Shown here: one piece after another, positions 52,505-62,989 of the stretch
Layout: each line of letters starts with the position of its first letter
How positions within the stretch are numbered: the first letter of the stretch is position 1
Source: Rhynchopus sp. YZ270_cl-10
Taxonomy: Eukaryota; Euglenozoa; Diplonemea; Diplonemida; Diplonemidae
Direction of reading: 5' to 3'
Length of the DNA stretch: 64,000 bases
Assembly: GCA_964035575.1 (NCBI GenBank)
Contig: OZ037890.1
Location: forward strand, 1,178,001 to 1,242,000
Program-made: the position numbers and the translations under genes
Notes under the pieces: model-generated
The model's input: only the letters and a program-made list of their open reading frames with translations
The model's database searches: none
Told to the model about the DNA's origin: nothing

Positions 52505-53104
52505 AAGTACACTGTCACGAGCGGGCTGTTGTATTTCAAGTCAACCTTTTTTTTCCCTTCAACCACGGCTTTTCATCCTGATAGCCTTCTTCTCTGGTAT
52601 TAAACGCGTACACGAGGTATAGGGGGTGGGACCAGGAGACTAAGCAAAACCAAAGTAAACATTTTTCTATTACAAAACAAGACCAAAGCCAAAGAAGTGT
52701 TCAAGTGAACTTAATACACTTCCTATAAGGGGGAGGCGGGTGAGGTGGAAAAGGAGAAAAACAAAGCAAAAAAACAAACGGAAAACGGGGGGGGTTAAAA
52801 AAAAAGACGAAACAAAACCCAAATAAAAAATATACGTGAGAATTCTAAAATTCACACCCAAGACCGTTTTTTTTTCTCTCCTCCTCCCCCTCAAGTTTTT
52901 CTTTCTTCTTTGAACCCCCTCTGTGCTTTCCCTTTGGAAGAAATTGGATTCTTCTTCCCTCCCTGGACCTAACGGTGGTTTATATAGTTTTCTGTACTTA
53001 GCACTTAGCGAGTTGGGCGCGGATGGTACTACAATACAAAGTGTTCTCGGCCACGGTAATATGGGAGCAGTAACTGTTGCGCCGCGATAACGGATGTGAT
53101 CAAG

Positions 53105-53192
53105 GTGACTACTCAGACTTAGGATCATCTTATAAACTTTTCTTAATGTCAACCCACACACCCTTCCCTTCCTCCACCCTCCACCCGACCAG
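53105..53192 (+). repeat. Module, family A with shortened stem, upstream of the 161-aa gene
   Basis: 88-nt GT...AG interval: GTGACTA, loop CTCAGACT, TAG, GATCATCTTATAAACTTTTC, C-rich tract, GACCAG. Both stem arms are three bases shorter than in other copies (AGC and GCT are missing together), so pairing is preserved. The next ATG is 44 nt downstream. Confidence 0.55.
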
Positions 53193-53235
53193 CACATTTC
53201 CATCCACCACAACACACCTACCACCCCCCAACACA

Positions 53236-54171
53236 ATGTTCCGTGCCTCCACCATGCGTCTTTGCTCCGCCGCCGGAGAAATGCAGAAGCAGAAGATGAC
53301 CACCCTCTTCAAGATGGTCACCGGAGACAGCTCCTTCAAGAACAAGGTACAGTCCCATTTTTTTTCCTTCTCATTCTTTTTCTCTCTCTGCCATATTTTG
53401 GCAATTAAATACAAATTCAACCTGTTTACACCATTTTCCTAGGTCCCCGTGAAGGACGCGAACATCACCAGCGTGTTCGGAGCGAACTGGAAGCCTGAGC
53501 TGAACCAGTGGTTCAACGAGACGTACACCGCAAAGATGGCACCGGCTGACAAGGTTGAGGCACAGAAGCGTCTTGACAAGTACCTCGCACGTCTGAGCCT
53601 GACCCGCTACACTGCAAGCGAGCTCGCACAGTACTTCTCCTCCGGCGCACACAAGGTCGACGAGAACGCTTCGGCCGATAACGTTGCGCAGGCAAAGGCC
53701 TTCCTCTCCTCTGCAGGCGCTGCCGCCTTCGACTCCCACGTCGCCGCCGAGGCGAAGAACGCCAACTGGAGCGCAGCGCAGGTGGCGGTATGTCAGATGC
53801 TTCGAAAAGCATAACATTTACCAAGAAAAACGTACATCCAACCCTAAAAGGAGAGTGGGCCAAGGTGAACGTCTTGTAGGATGTCCTAACTCTTTGGGGT
53901 GGTGGATACGTTCACTAAGTCTGAGAGAACTTGTGAGATCTCACTGAGAGTATTGTGTGTCTCATTCACGTATTGGAGTGTAACATTTGTGCTCACAGCA
54001 TATTCATGTAAAGTTACTTATTTTTTTTTGTATCATTAGCGAATGGTACGGAGCGTAGTGGAAATTTGAATTATCACCAAAACTATTTTTTTTCAAAAAT
54101 AATCTACACAATGCAACACCCTTCACAAACCCCCCCTACAGGAGTTCACCAAGAAGGTCAAGTCTGCTTGA
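53236..54171 (+). CDS. 161-aa protein, possibly mitochondrial
   Basis: Exons 53236-53346, 53443-53787 and 54142-54171, all phase 0, give 161 aa. The N-terminus (MFRASTMRLCSAAG) has Arg, Ser and Ala without acidic residues, like a mitochondrial targeting peptide. The rest is soluble and helical: KPELNQWFNETYTAK, RLDKYLARLSLTRYTASELA, FLSSAGAAAFDSHVAAEAKN, ending EFTKKVKSA. I do not recognise the family. Strong codon bias to C/G-ending codons, as in GRP94, suggests high expression. Intron 1 starts GTACAG, intron 2 GTATGT (354 nt). Confidence 0.7.
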
Positions 54172-54814
54172 TTCCTTTGCGTGCTAAATCGTCCCCCGGT
54201 TCCCCTCTAATGATGTTGAGTGGGCCCGGGAGGGTGTTTGGGGAATGCGGGATTCTTTTACTTTTTTTGGGTTCGAAAAAATAAAAAACGGGGTTCCAGT
54301 GACAAAGTAATGGCAAACAGTAGGAGTGGACAGAGTATGGGAGACGAGAGCGGAAGGGAGTGGGGATGTGGTGGTGCATGTGTCTTATGCTACAGACGTG
54401 CCACACAACGCAAGCTGCGGGTACAAACTACCGTGGCTGGGTGCAAGAGAAAACACAATAAAAACAAAAAAACGGCCACAGTTCCTGTTTTTTTCTATTT
54501 TGTGGTTTTTTTTTTCTCTTTGCGAAATCGTCTCTCGGGAGTTTTTTTTTTGCATTTTTTGCCAGGGTACAGGAAAACGGTGTGGGCTGGGTAGGGTCTG
54601 GGGATCAGATGAATTTTTTTTTTATACCAAAGAAGAGTGTCTACGTTCGTAATCTGAGCGAAACTGGGGAGGGGGAAAAAATTCATGTGGGGGTGGCGTC
54701 TGGTACGCAAGGTGAGATGTTGAAAACCAGATCTGAATACTGACCTTTTATTTGTTGCTCACGTCAACCTCCGTTCCCCTGTGTAGTTTTCACAAATATT
54801 CCAGGTATCTAACA
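54172..54814. other. Spacer upstream of GRP94 copy 1
   Basis: 643 bp with T runs and no protein-like frame. It ends ATTCCAG, ten bases before the ATG; homology to the second GRP94 copy starts at this CCAG. Confidence 0.5.
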
Positions 54815-57800
54815 ATGCGTTCCGTGGACATGAGGGCAGCCTTCGGGCTGCTGTTTGTGGTGGTGACTGTGGGGCTTGTGGCCGGTACCGAGGAGGGCGG
54901 TGCGGGTGAGCAGGCGGAGGCTGTGGAGCGCCCGACAGGCGAGAAGCACGGCTTCCAGGCGGAGGTGTCGAAGATGCTTGACATCATCATCAACGCACTG
55001 TACACGAACCGGAACATCTTCCTGCGTGAGGTGATCTCGAACGCAAGCGACGCGCTTGACAAGATCCGCTTCCTGTACCTGACCAACCCGAAGACACCGA
55101 AGAACAAGGATGGGGAGGAGCCGAAGCTCGACATCCGCATCAAGGTCGACAAGGAGAACGGTGTGCTGTCGATTGCGGACGGTGGTGTGGGTATGACACA
55201 CGACGAGCTTGTGAACCACCTGGGTTCGCTTGGGTCGTCTGGAACAAAGAACTTCGTGGAGAAGATGAAGGAGGCCGGCGACTCGAACCTGATTGGACAG
55301 TTCGGAGTGGGTTTCTACAGTGTGTTCCTTGTGGCGGACGAGGTGCGTGTGTCGTCGAAGAACGACGCCGACGACAAGCAGTGGGTGTGGCGCAGCAAGG
55401 CCGACGGTGAGTTCTACATCTACGAGGACCCACGTGGAAACACGCTTGGCCGTGGTACGGAGATTGAGTTCGACATCAAGAAGGACGCAGAGGAGTACCT
55501 GGAGACCGACAAGCTGATTGAGATTGTGAAGAAGTACTCTGAGTTCATCCAGTTCCCGATCTACGTGCAGACGACAAAGACGGAGAAGGTGGAGAAGGCA
55601 AAGGAGGAGACGGACGAGGAGGACAAGCCCAAGGACGACGAGGACGCAGATGTGCAGGACGCTGAGAAGGAGGACGCCGAGCCTGAGTTTGAAGAGGTGA
55701 CGACAAACAGCTGGGACCTTGTGAACGAGAACAAGCCGATCTGGCAGCGCAAGGACGACGAGGTCACTGACGAGGACTACAACGCCTTCTACAAGGCCAT
55801 GACGAAGGACTACCGTGACCCTCTTTACAAGACCCACTTCAGCGCTGAGGGTGAGGTATGTGCTTTGTTGTTTTCTTGTTTTGTTGTTTGTTGTTTTCTT
55901 GTTTTGTGGTATCGTGAACGCTGCGTAGCTTTCGTGTTCGTTTCAAAGTGACTCAGCTAAGCACTCTGAGGCTTAGCTTCACCTCTCATTGTCACACCAC
56001 CCACACCCGCTCCCACACCCTCTTCCCTTCTGCACAGGTGGAGTTCAAGTCGATCCTGTTCATCCCTGCTGCGCAGGAGCAGCACCAGTTCGACCCCAAC
56101 GCACCTGTGTCGAACGTGCGCCTGTATGTACCTGCACACGAACAAGACAACCCCACACACCACACTTTGACAACAGGTACGTGCGCCGTGTGTTCATCAC
56201 AGACGACTTCAAGGACCTGCTGCCCAGGTACCTGAACTTCATCAAGGGAGTTGTTGACAGCGACGACCTGCCGCTGAACGTGTCGCGTGAGCTGCTGCAG
56301 GAGAACCGTATCCTGAAGATCATCAAAAAGAAGCTGGTATGGAAAGAAGTTGTCAGCACTGTGTGGGTGTTGGACCACCTTTGCACGTGACCTAACACAC
56401 AACACACAACAGATCAAGAAGGCGCTTGCAATGATGAAGGAGCTTGCCGAGGCAGACGAGGAGGAGGAGGAGGAGGAGAAGGAGACTGAGGACACCGACG
56501 CAACTGACGCAGAGAAGGAGGCTGAGAAGAAGACACCGAAGGAGAAGAAGTACCCGAAGTTCTGGGAGGAGTTCGGACGTTCGATCCGCCTTGGACTTAT
56601 TGACGACGGGTCGAACCGCTCGCGCCTGACAAAGCTTCTGCGTTACAAGACGTCGAAGTCGAACGGAGAGCTGGCGTCGCTGGACCAGTACGTTGACAAC
56701 ATGAAGGAGGGACAGAAGGACATCTACTACATTGTGGGTGCCAGCGACGAGAAGATCCGCGAGACACCTGCCTGTGAGGACGCAGAGAAGCGTGGTGTGG
56801 AGGTGATCTTCATGACGGACGCGATTGACGAGTACGTTGTGGGCCACCTGACGGACTACGGCGGCCACAAACTTGTGAACCTTGTGAAGGAGGCACCGAA
56901 GCTCGGTGAGGACGACGACGAGCGTGCGAAGAAGGTGGACGAGAAGCGGAAGGAGGCCTACCAGCCGCTTGTGGACTGGTTCAAGGAGGTGCTTGGCGGA
57001 CGTGTGCAGAAGGTGATTCTGACAAAGAGGAAGACGTCTGCACCGATGGTTGTGAGCAGCCCGCAGCACGGGATGACCGCAAACATGGCGCGCATCATGA
57101 AGGGCCAGGCCCTTGCGGACAAGGCTGGCCAGCAGGCACAGGAGGCAAAGCGTGTTCTGGAGCTGAACTACCTGAACCCGATTGTTGACGAGATCAACAA
57201 GCGTGTGAAGGTCGACAAGGACGACGCACAGGCGAAGGACACTGCCGAGATCCTGTTTGAGCTTGCGTCCCTGCAGGGTGGGTTCGACATGGACGACACC
57301 CGCACCTTCGCGTCGAAGATGGACAGGATGCTGAAGTCTGGTCTCGACCTTGAGGCTGACGCACCTGACGTTGTTGAGGAGGAGTATGTGTTTTGTTGTT
57401 TGTTTTTTTCGGGGACATGACGCTTGTGGCATATCTGTGGGAATATTTTTGTATTCGAAGACGTTCTAGTGCTCCTCACTCCCCCGCACACTATAGCAAT
57501 ACCAAAGGTTAGACCGTTCGGTGTTAGGAGGGTTTGCAGTTTCTTATTTTTCTCAGTTCAATCTTGAACAATTTTGTGATGAGATTCTATCTTTTTTGAA
57601 AAGAAAACGTGTGATCTTGGCTGAGGAAGCATTCCAACTGTTGAACCTCTTCCCCAATTAGGAAGAACTGCTTAGGCTCAGAATCTGTCACCACCACCAC
57701 AATACTGTTCACACCCGCATCCTTCTGATCGCTGTTGTCATCGACGGAGTGTTCCTCAATAGAAGGGTCCTGGATAGACGAGTTATCCCTTTGCGGGCAC

Positions 57801-58361
57801 ATGGCAACATGCTTGGCGAGCGTGTTGGACTTGAGCTTCTCTGTGCTATCGTGATTGCGATGCGTCAGGCAGAACGGGCACTGCCTCTTACCTTCCCGAC
57901 CGCTATCGCGGTCGAGCATCAGATTCTTGGCGTGAATCGCGTTCCTCCTGTCGGATCGGCCTCTAGACACAAGCTGGTCGGTCTGGCGGTTTGGGTAGTA
58001 TTTCACCTTGGAACCAAGGTGCCACTTTTACCGCTCTCGCGATTTTTTTACCCCCCTTATGAACCCCGTTTTTTGCATCACTGATGAAAAGAGTGTAGGT
58101 TAAGATTATGTTTAAACTGCACATTACCCCACACAACACCCCTGAACACTACACTAAACTTGAACACACACCACCCTCACCCTTGCTGCAGGTACGACAT
58201 TGAGGAGGAGGAGGATGAGGACGCAGAGGCTGATGCCGAGGAGGAGAAGGCCGAGTCTGAGGCGGAAGGTATTGCCACCTGCAACCCACCCACCCCCCTG
58301 CACACACACCACACCACACCACCCCTTCCTGACCACAGAGAAGACCGAGGAGGAGCTGTAG
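54815..58361 (+). CDS. ER-type HSP90 (GRP94/endoplasmin), copy 1
   Basis: Six exons, 54815-55855, 56038-56123, 56177-56336, 56413-57383, 58192-58268 and 58339-58361, give 785 aa. GRP94 is the ATP-dependent HSP90 chaperone of the ER lumen. A signal peptide ([17 protein letters not shown]) precedes the ATPase domain: [41 protein letters not shown]. An acidic linker (~265-295) separates it from the middle domain ([29 protein letters not shown]). The C-terminal domain ends in an acidic tail and TEEEL, a plausible variant of the KDEL retrieval signal. The linker [15 protein letters not shown] after [15 protein letters not shown] is an unusual acidic insertion. Intron 4 (57384-58191) is ~690 bp longer than in copy 2. 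The ATG follows CCAGGTATCTAACA in both copies. Confidence 0.93.
55948..56037 (+). repeat. Family A stem-loop inside GRP94 copy-1 intron 1
   Basis: GTGACTCAGCTAAGCACTC is followed by TGAGGCTTAGCTTCACC. GTGA pairs with TCAC, and CTAAGC with GCTTAG or, alternatively, CTCAG with CTGAG. It lies in the 3' half of the intron, 90 nt before and up to the acceptor TGCACAG. Confidence 0.6.
57400..58125. other. ~0.7-kb insertion in GRP94 copy-1 intron 4
   Basis: The intron of copy 2 (62347-62465) aligns with both ends of this intron but lacks the middle. The insertion has no clear inverted ends or target duplication that I can see. It carries an antisense frame with a zinc-finger-like cluster. Confidence 0.6.
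57587..58006 (-). pseudogene. Antisense zinc-finger-like frame in the GRP94 intron
   Basis: A 139-codon open frame without an ATG at its start (it begins after an AG, so it may be an exon). It contains CPFC, 18 residues, LAKHVAMC, a Cys2-His-Cys arrangement reminiscent of BED-type fingers of transposase-derived proteins, then a Ser/Asp-rich part. The rest of any gene is not visible. It could be a captured exon or a transposon fragment. Confidence 0.35.
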
Positions 58362-59137
58362 ACTGACGGTGCGTTGCTGATGGTCGGGAAGTCGGACAGA
58401 ACCTCCGGCTTCGTGACCACAAAGCATACGACTGTTAGTGGGCAATATTTTGGCAGACCCCTTTTTGAGCTACAGACATGATGTTATTTTTTTTTTGTTC
58501 AAATTTTGATTATTATTTTTTTCGCTGTCAACCATCGTTTATCATCTACTGGAGTGCGCAGTCAGGCACACAGGGTAGCGCTTCGGAGGAGGACTCCAAA
58601 GTCCTGCAGCGTCCTGGTGGATTATAAAACGTAGCTTGGCAGTTTTTCAAATGAAAATAACGCACATTTTGCTGTCTTTTTTTTTTGTCGTTTTTAAAAC
58701 GTTTCGAATGAAGAATGGACTAACAAGACCTACCCTCCCCGGATACCCCTTCCTACTGTTTCTTATCATACATCAAATCGAAGCCCATTCCTTTGCAGTT
58801 CCGTGGAGGATTCATGAAGGATTGTCTTCGTATGCAGGCGTGTAGTACTTTTCAAATTCCATTCATGTGCTCACGGCATATAGACGAGGGTTGTAAACAC
58901 CAATCTCTTCGCGGCCGTGTTTCGTATGAGTTTGCATCAACGCTGTCAATGGCAAACGGTAAGCCCCTTTTCTGTGTATCCTTCTTGTAGGTGACGTGTA
59001 GTGTTTTGTGCAGTGGTGGCCTTTGCAGGTGCTCGCGTTCGCAGGTGGCAGAAGTTTCTTGGGATATCTGCAGAACACTCGAGGTGAGGCTCAGTTCTTA
59101 TAGTCGAGGGAACTCCCTCGCTTGTGCTAGGGGAACA
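58362..59137. other. Region between the two GRP94 copies, proximal part
   Basis: Homology to the 3' flank of copy 2 continues for ~60 bp to about 58422. After that the sequence is unique, with T runs and short frames on both strands (for example a Cys/His-containing minus frame at 58863-59078), none convincing. Confidence 0.45.
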
Positions 59138-59779
59138 TCAAAAGGCACTGGTGTCCATCACATTCTCTGCAAAGGCCGCAACATTATTTATCTCTCGGAG
59201 ACACTCAAGAAGAGCAACAAAAACACATTCTTCCACGATTCCGCACAAAGACTTGAGGTCGACGTCACGAGGGGTAATGACGTTGGAGCCGTCGTGGCGG
59301 GGCCTTCCACGACACGGAAGGAACCGTACGCTTCCTCCTTCGAGCATAATCTCAGGAATCTCCGCACAAGAGTCCTCATCATCTCTCCACATAAAGGATG
59401 TGCCATCAAGGGGTGCTGGTGTGTGCAAATACACAAGGTGCGTGGAGTCAGCTGTGGAGGATTCTACTTTCTTGCAGTCTGCAGCCCACCAGCAGTAACG
59501 ACTCATCCTCCTCCTTCCGCGCGTGCTCCTGCCACTGCCACTGCAGCCGGGGCTCACAGATCTTCATAAACTCTACACCCACAGAGTTGTGTCCTAATCC
59601 GGTCCTGGCGGCCTCGTTGCGTACATTTTCCGTGTCTCAGCTCCTGTGAGAGCTTGGATGTCATCTGTCGCATCTTCTGTAGCATCTTGTATGGTACGGT
59701 ATTCACCTGGATATTGCATGATGTGGTATGCAGGTTTAGCATGTGAACGTGCTTCGTCACAAATTACGGTTCCAAACAC
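59138..59779 (-). pseudogene. Broken gene fragment, antisense, ending at the GRP94 copy-2 junction
   Basis: Successive minus-strand frames read as protein: PAYHIMQYPGEYRTIQDATE (59779-59594), then LGHNSVGVEFMKICEPRL, then DGTSFMWRDDEDSCAEIPEI to NNVAAFAENVMDTSAF (to 59138). They lie in different frames with no clear introns between them, so this is likely a decayed or partly copied gene. Its upstream end coincides with the start of the GRP94 duplicate near 59790, as if the insertion cut it. Family not recognised. Confidence 0.35.
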
Positions 59780-59803
59780 ACCCCACCCTCCAGGTATCTA
59801 ACA

Positions 59804-62635
59804 ATGCGTTCCGTGGACATGAGGGCAGCCTTCGGGCTGCTGTTTGTGGTGGTGACTGTGGGGCTTGTGGCCGGTACCGAGGAGGGCGGTGCGGGTGAGC
59901 AGGCGGAGGCTGTGGAGCGCCCGACAGGCGAGAAGCACGGCTTCCAGGCGGAGGTGTCGAAGATGCTTGACATCATCATCAACGCACTGTACACGAACCG
60001 GAACATCTTCCTGCGTGAGGTGATCTCGAACGCAAGCGACGCGCTTGACAAGATCCGCTTCCTGTACCTGACCAACCCGAAGACACCGAAGAACAAGGAT
60101 GGGGAGGAGCCGAAGCTCGACATCCGCATCAAGGTCGACAAGGAGAACGGTGTGCTGTCGATTGCGGACGGTGGTGTGGGTATGACACACGACGAGCTTG
60201 TGAACCACCTGGGTTCGCTTGGGTCGTCTGGAACAAAGAACTTCGTGGAGAAGATGAAGGAGGCCGGCGACTCGAACCTGATTGGACAGTTCGGAGTGGG
60301 TTTCTACAGTGTGTTCCTTGTGGCGGACGAGGTGCGTGTGTCGTCGAAGAACGACGCCGACGACAAGCAGTGGGTGTGGCGCAGCAAGGCCGACGGTGAG
60401 TTCTACATCTACGAGGACCCACGTGGAAACACGCTTGGCCGTGGTACGGAGATTGAGTTCGACATCAAGAAGGACGCAGAGGAGTACCTGGAGACCGACA
60501 AGCTGATTGAGATTGTGAAGAAGTACTCTGAGTTCATCCAGTTCCCGATCTACGTGCAGACGACAAAGACGGAGAAGGTGGAGAAGGCAAAGGAGGAGAC
60601 GGACGAGGAGGACAAGCCCAAGGACGACGAGGACGCAGATGTGCAGGACGCTGAGAAGGAGGACGCCGAGCCTGAGTTTGAAGAGGTGACGACAAACAGC
60701 TGGGACCTTGTGAACGAGAACAAGCCGATCTGGCAGCGCAAGGACGACGAGGTCACTGACGAGGACTACAACGCCTTCTACAAGGCCATGACGAAGGACT
60801 ACCGTGACCCTCTTTACAAGACCCACTTCAGCGCTGAGGGTGAGGTATGTGCTCCGTTGTTTTGTTGTTCTTGATCGTGAACGCTGCGTAGCTTTCATGC
60901 TTGTTTCAAAGTGACTAAGCTCAGCACTCTGAGGCTTAGCTTCACCTCTCATTGTCACACCACCCACACCCGCTCCCACACCCTCTTCCCTTCTGCACAG
61001 GTGGAGTTCAAGTCGATCCTGTTCATCCCTGCTGCGCAGGAGCAGCACCAGTTCGACCCCAACGCACCTGTGTCGAACGTGCGCCTGTATGTGCCTGCAC
61101 ACGAACAAGACAACCCCACACACCACACTTTGACAACAGGTACGTGCGCCGTGTGTTCATCACAGACGACTTCAAGGACCTGCTGCCCAGGTACCTGAAC
61201 TTCATCAAGGGAGTTGTTGACAGCGACGACCTGCCGCTGAACGTGTCGCGTGAGCTGCTGCAGGAGAACCGTATCCTGAAGATCATCAAAAAGAAGCTGG
61301 TATGGAAAGAAGTTGTCATCACTGTGTGGGTGTTGGACCACCTTTGCACGTGACCTAACACACAACACACAACAGATCAAGAAGGCACTTGCAATGATGA
61401 AGGAGCTTGCCGAGGCAGACGAGGAGGAGGAGGAGGAGGAGAAGGAGACTGAGGACACCGACGCAACTGACGCAGAGAAGGAGGCTGAGAAGAAGACACC
61501 GAAGGAGAAGAAGTACCCGAAGTTCTGGGAGGAGTTTGGACGTTCGATCCGCCTTGGACTTATTGACGACGGGTCGAACCGCTCGCGCCTGACAAAGCTT
61601 CTGCGTTACAAGACGTCGAAGTCGAACGGAGAGCTGGCGTCGCTGGACCAGTACGTTGACAACATGAAGGAGGGACAGAAGGACATCTACTACATTGTGG
61701 GTGCCAGCGACGAGAAGATCCGCGAGACACCTGCCTGTGAGGACGCAGAGAAGCGTGGTGTGGAGGTGATCTTCATGACTGACGCGATTGACGAGTACGT
61801 TGTGGGCCACCTGACTGACTACGGCGGCCACAAGCTTGTGAACCTTGTGAAGGAGGCACCGAAGCTTGGTGAGGACGACGACGAGCGTGCGAAGAAGGTG
61901 GACGAGAAGAGGAAGGAGGCCTACCAGCCGCTTGTGGACTGGTTCAAGGAGGTGCTTGGCGGACGTGTGCAGAAGGTGATTCTGACAAAGAGGAAGACGT
62001 CTGCACCGATGGTTGTGAGCAGCCCGCAGCACGGGATGACCGCAAACATGGCGCGCATCATGAAGGGCCAGGCCCTTGCGGACAAGGCTGGCCAGCAGGC
62101 ACAGGAGGCAAAGCGTGTTCTGGAGCTGAACTACCTGAACCCGATTGTTGACGAGATCAACAAGCGTGTGAAGGTCGACAAGGACGACGCACAGGCGAAG
62201 GACACTGCCGAGATCCTGTTTGAGCTTGCGTCCCTGCAGGGTGGGTTCGACATGGACGACACCCGCACCTTCGCGTCGAAGATGGACAGGATGCTGAAGT
62301 CTGGTCTCGACCTTGAGGCTGACGCACCTGACGTTGTTGAGGAGGAGTATGTGCTTTGTTGTTTGTTGTTTGTTATTTGTTTACACTGAAGACCACAGTA
62401 CCCCATACAACACCCCTGCACACTACACTAAACTTGAACACACACCACCCTCACCCTTGCTACAGGTACGACATTGAGGAGGAGGAGGATGAGGACGCAG
62501 AGGCTGATGCCGAGGAGGAGAAGGCCGAGTCTGAGGCGGAAGGTATTGCCACCTGCAACCCACCCACCCCCCTGCACACACACCACACCACACCACCCCT
62601 TCCTGACCACAGAGAAGACCGAGGAGGAGCTGTAG
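59804..62635 (+). CDS. ER-type HSP90 (GRP94/endoplasmin), copy 2
   Basis: Exons 59804-60844, 61001-61086, 61140-61299, 61376-62346, 62466-62542 and 62613-62635 encode the same 785-aa protein as copy 1, including signal peptide, ATPase motifs and TEEEL end. Exon 1 (1,041 bp) reads as identical in both copies, while exon 4 has about eight silent differences (for example GAGTTCGG/GAGTTTGG and GAGAAGCGG/GAGAAGAGG) and the introns differ in length. Copy 2 has the compact intron 4 (119 nt). Homology starts at CCAGGTATCT before the ATG and ends ~60 bp after the stop. Confidence 0.93.
60911..61000 (+). repeat. Family A stem-loop inside GRP94 copy-2 intron 1
   Basis: GTGACTAAGCTCAGCACTC then TGAGGCTTAGCTTCACC: CTAAGC pairs with GCTTAG, TCAG with CTGA and GTGA with TCAC, giving a longer continuous stem than in copy 1. 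Two bases differ from copy 1 (C/A and A/C), swapping the order of CTCAG and CTAAG. Confidence 0.6.
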
Positions 62636-62989
62636 ACTGATGCTGCGTTGCTGATGGTCGGGAAGTCGGACAGAACCTCCGGCTTCGTGACCACAATGTA
62701 GTAACACGAAGACCCCCCCACCCCCACGAATGCGTAAGACGTTGTTACAGCTCTGTGTGTGGAGTGCAGGGTCACTTCAATGAGGGACTCTGCGTCCAGC
62801 CACAGGGCGTGTGTAGTGCAACCCTTGGAGAGGGGGAAACGTTGCGTTTGATTTTAATTGTCTACAAAAAAGGAATATGAGCAAAAAACAAGTAGTATTT
62901 TGTTCCTACCTTCACCCCCTCATGTCAACATATTTTTTACTCCCGAACCTTATTACCTCCCAGGCACAGACGAGCTACACACTGAAACA
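62636..62989. promoter_or_regulatory. Spacer and leader of the last gene
   Basis: 354 bp. The first ~60 bp are GRP94 3' flank. A pyrimidine-rich stretch ends CTCCCAG about 28 nt before the ATG at 62990. Confidence 0.4.

Larger units (their letters stand above)
51985..53235. other. Intergenic with stem-loop modules
   Basis: 1.25 kb, no gene seen. It has T and A runs, the A-D module pair at 52447 and the module at 53105 in front of the next gene. Confidence 0.5.

Noticed and set aside
54809-62032. Long minus-strand open frames opposite the GRP94 genes (up to 442 codons)
   Set aside because: They mirror the strongly biased GRP94 codons, run across introns, have Leu/Val/His-rich sequences without domains, and overlap a certain gene on the other strand.
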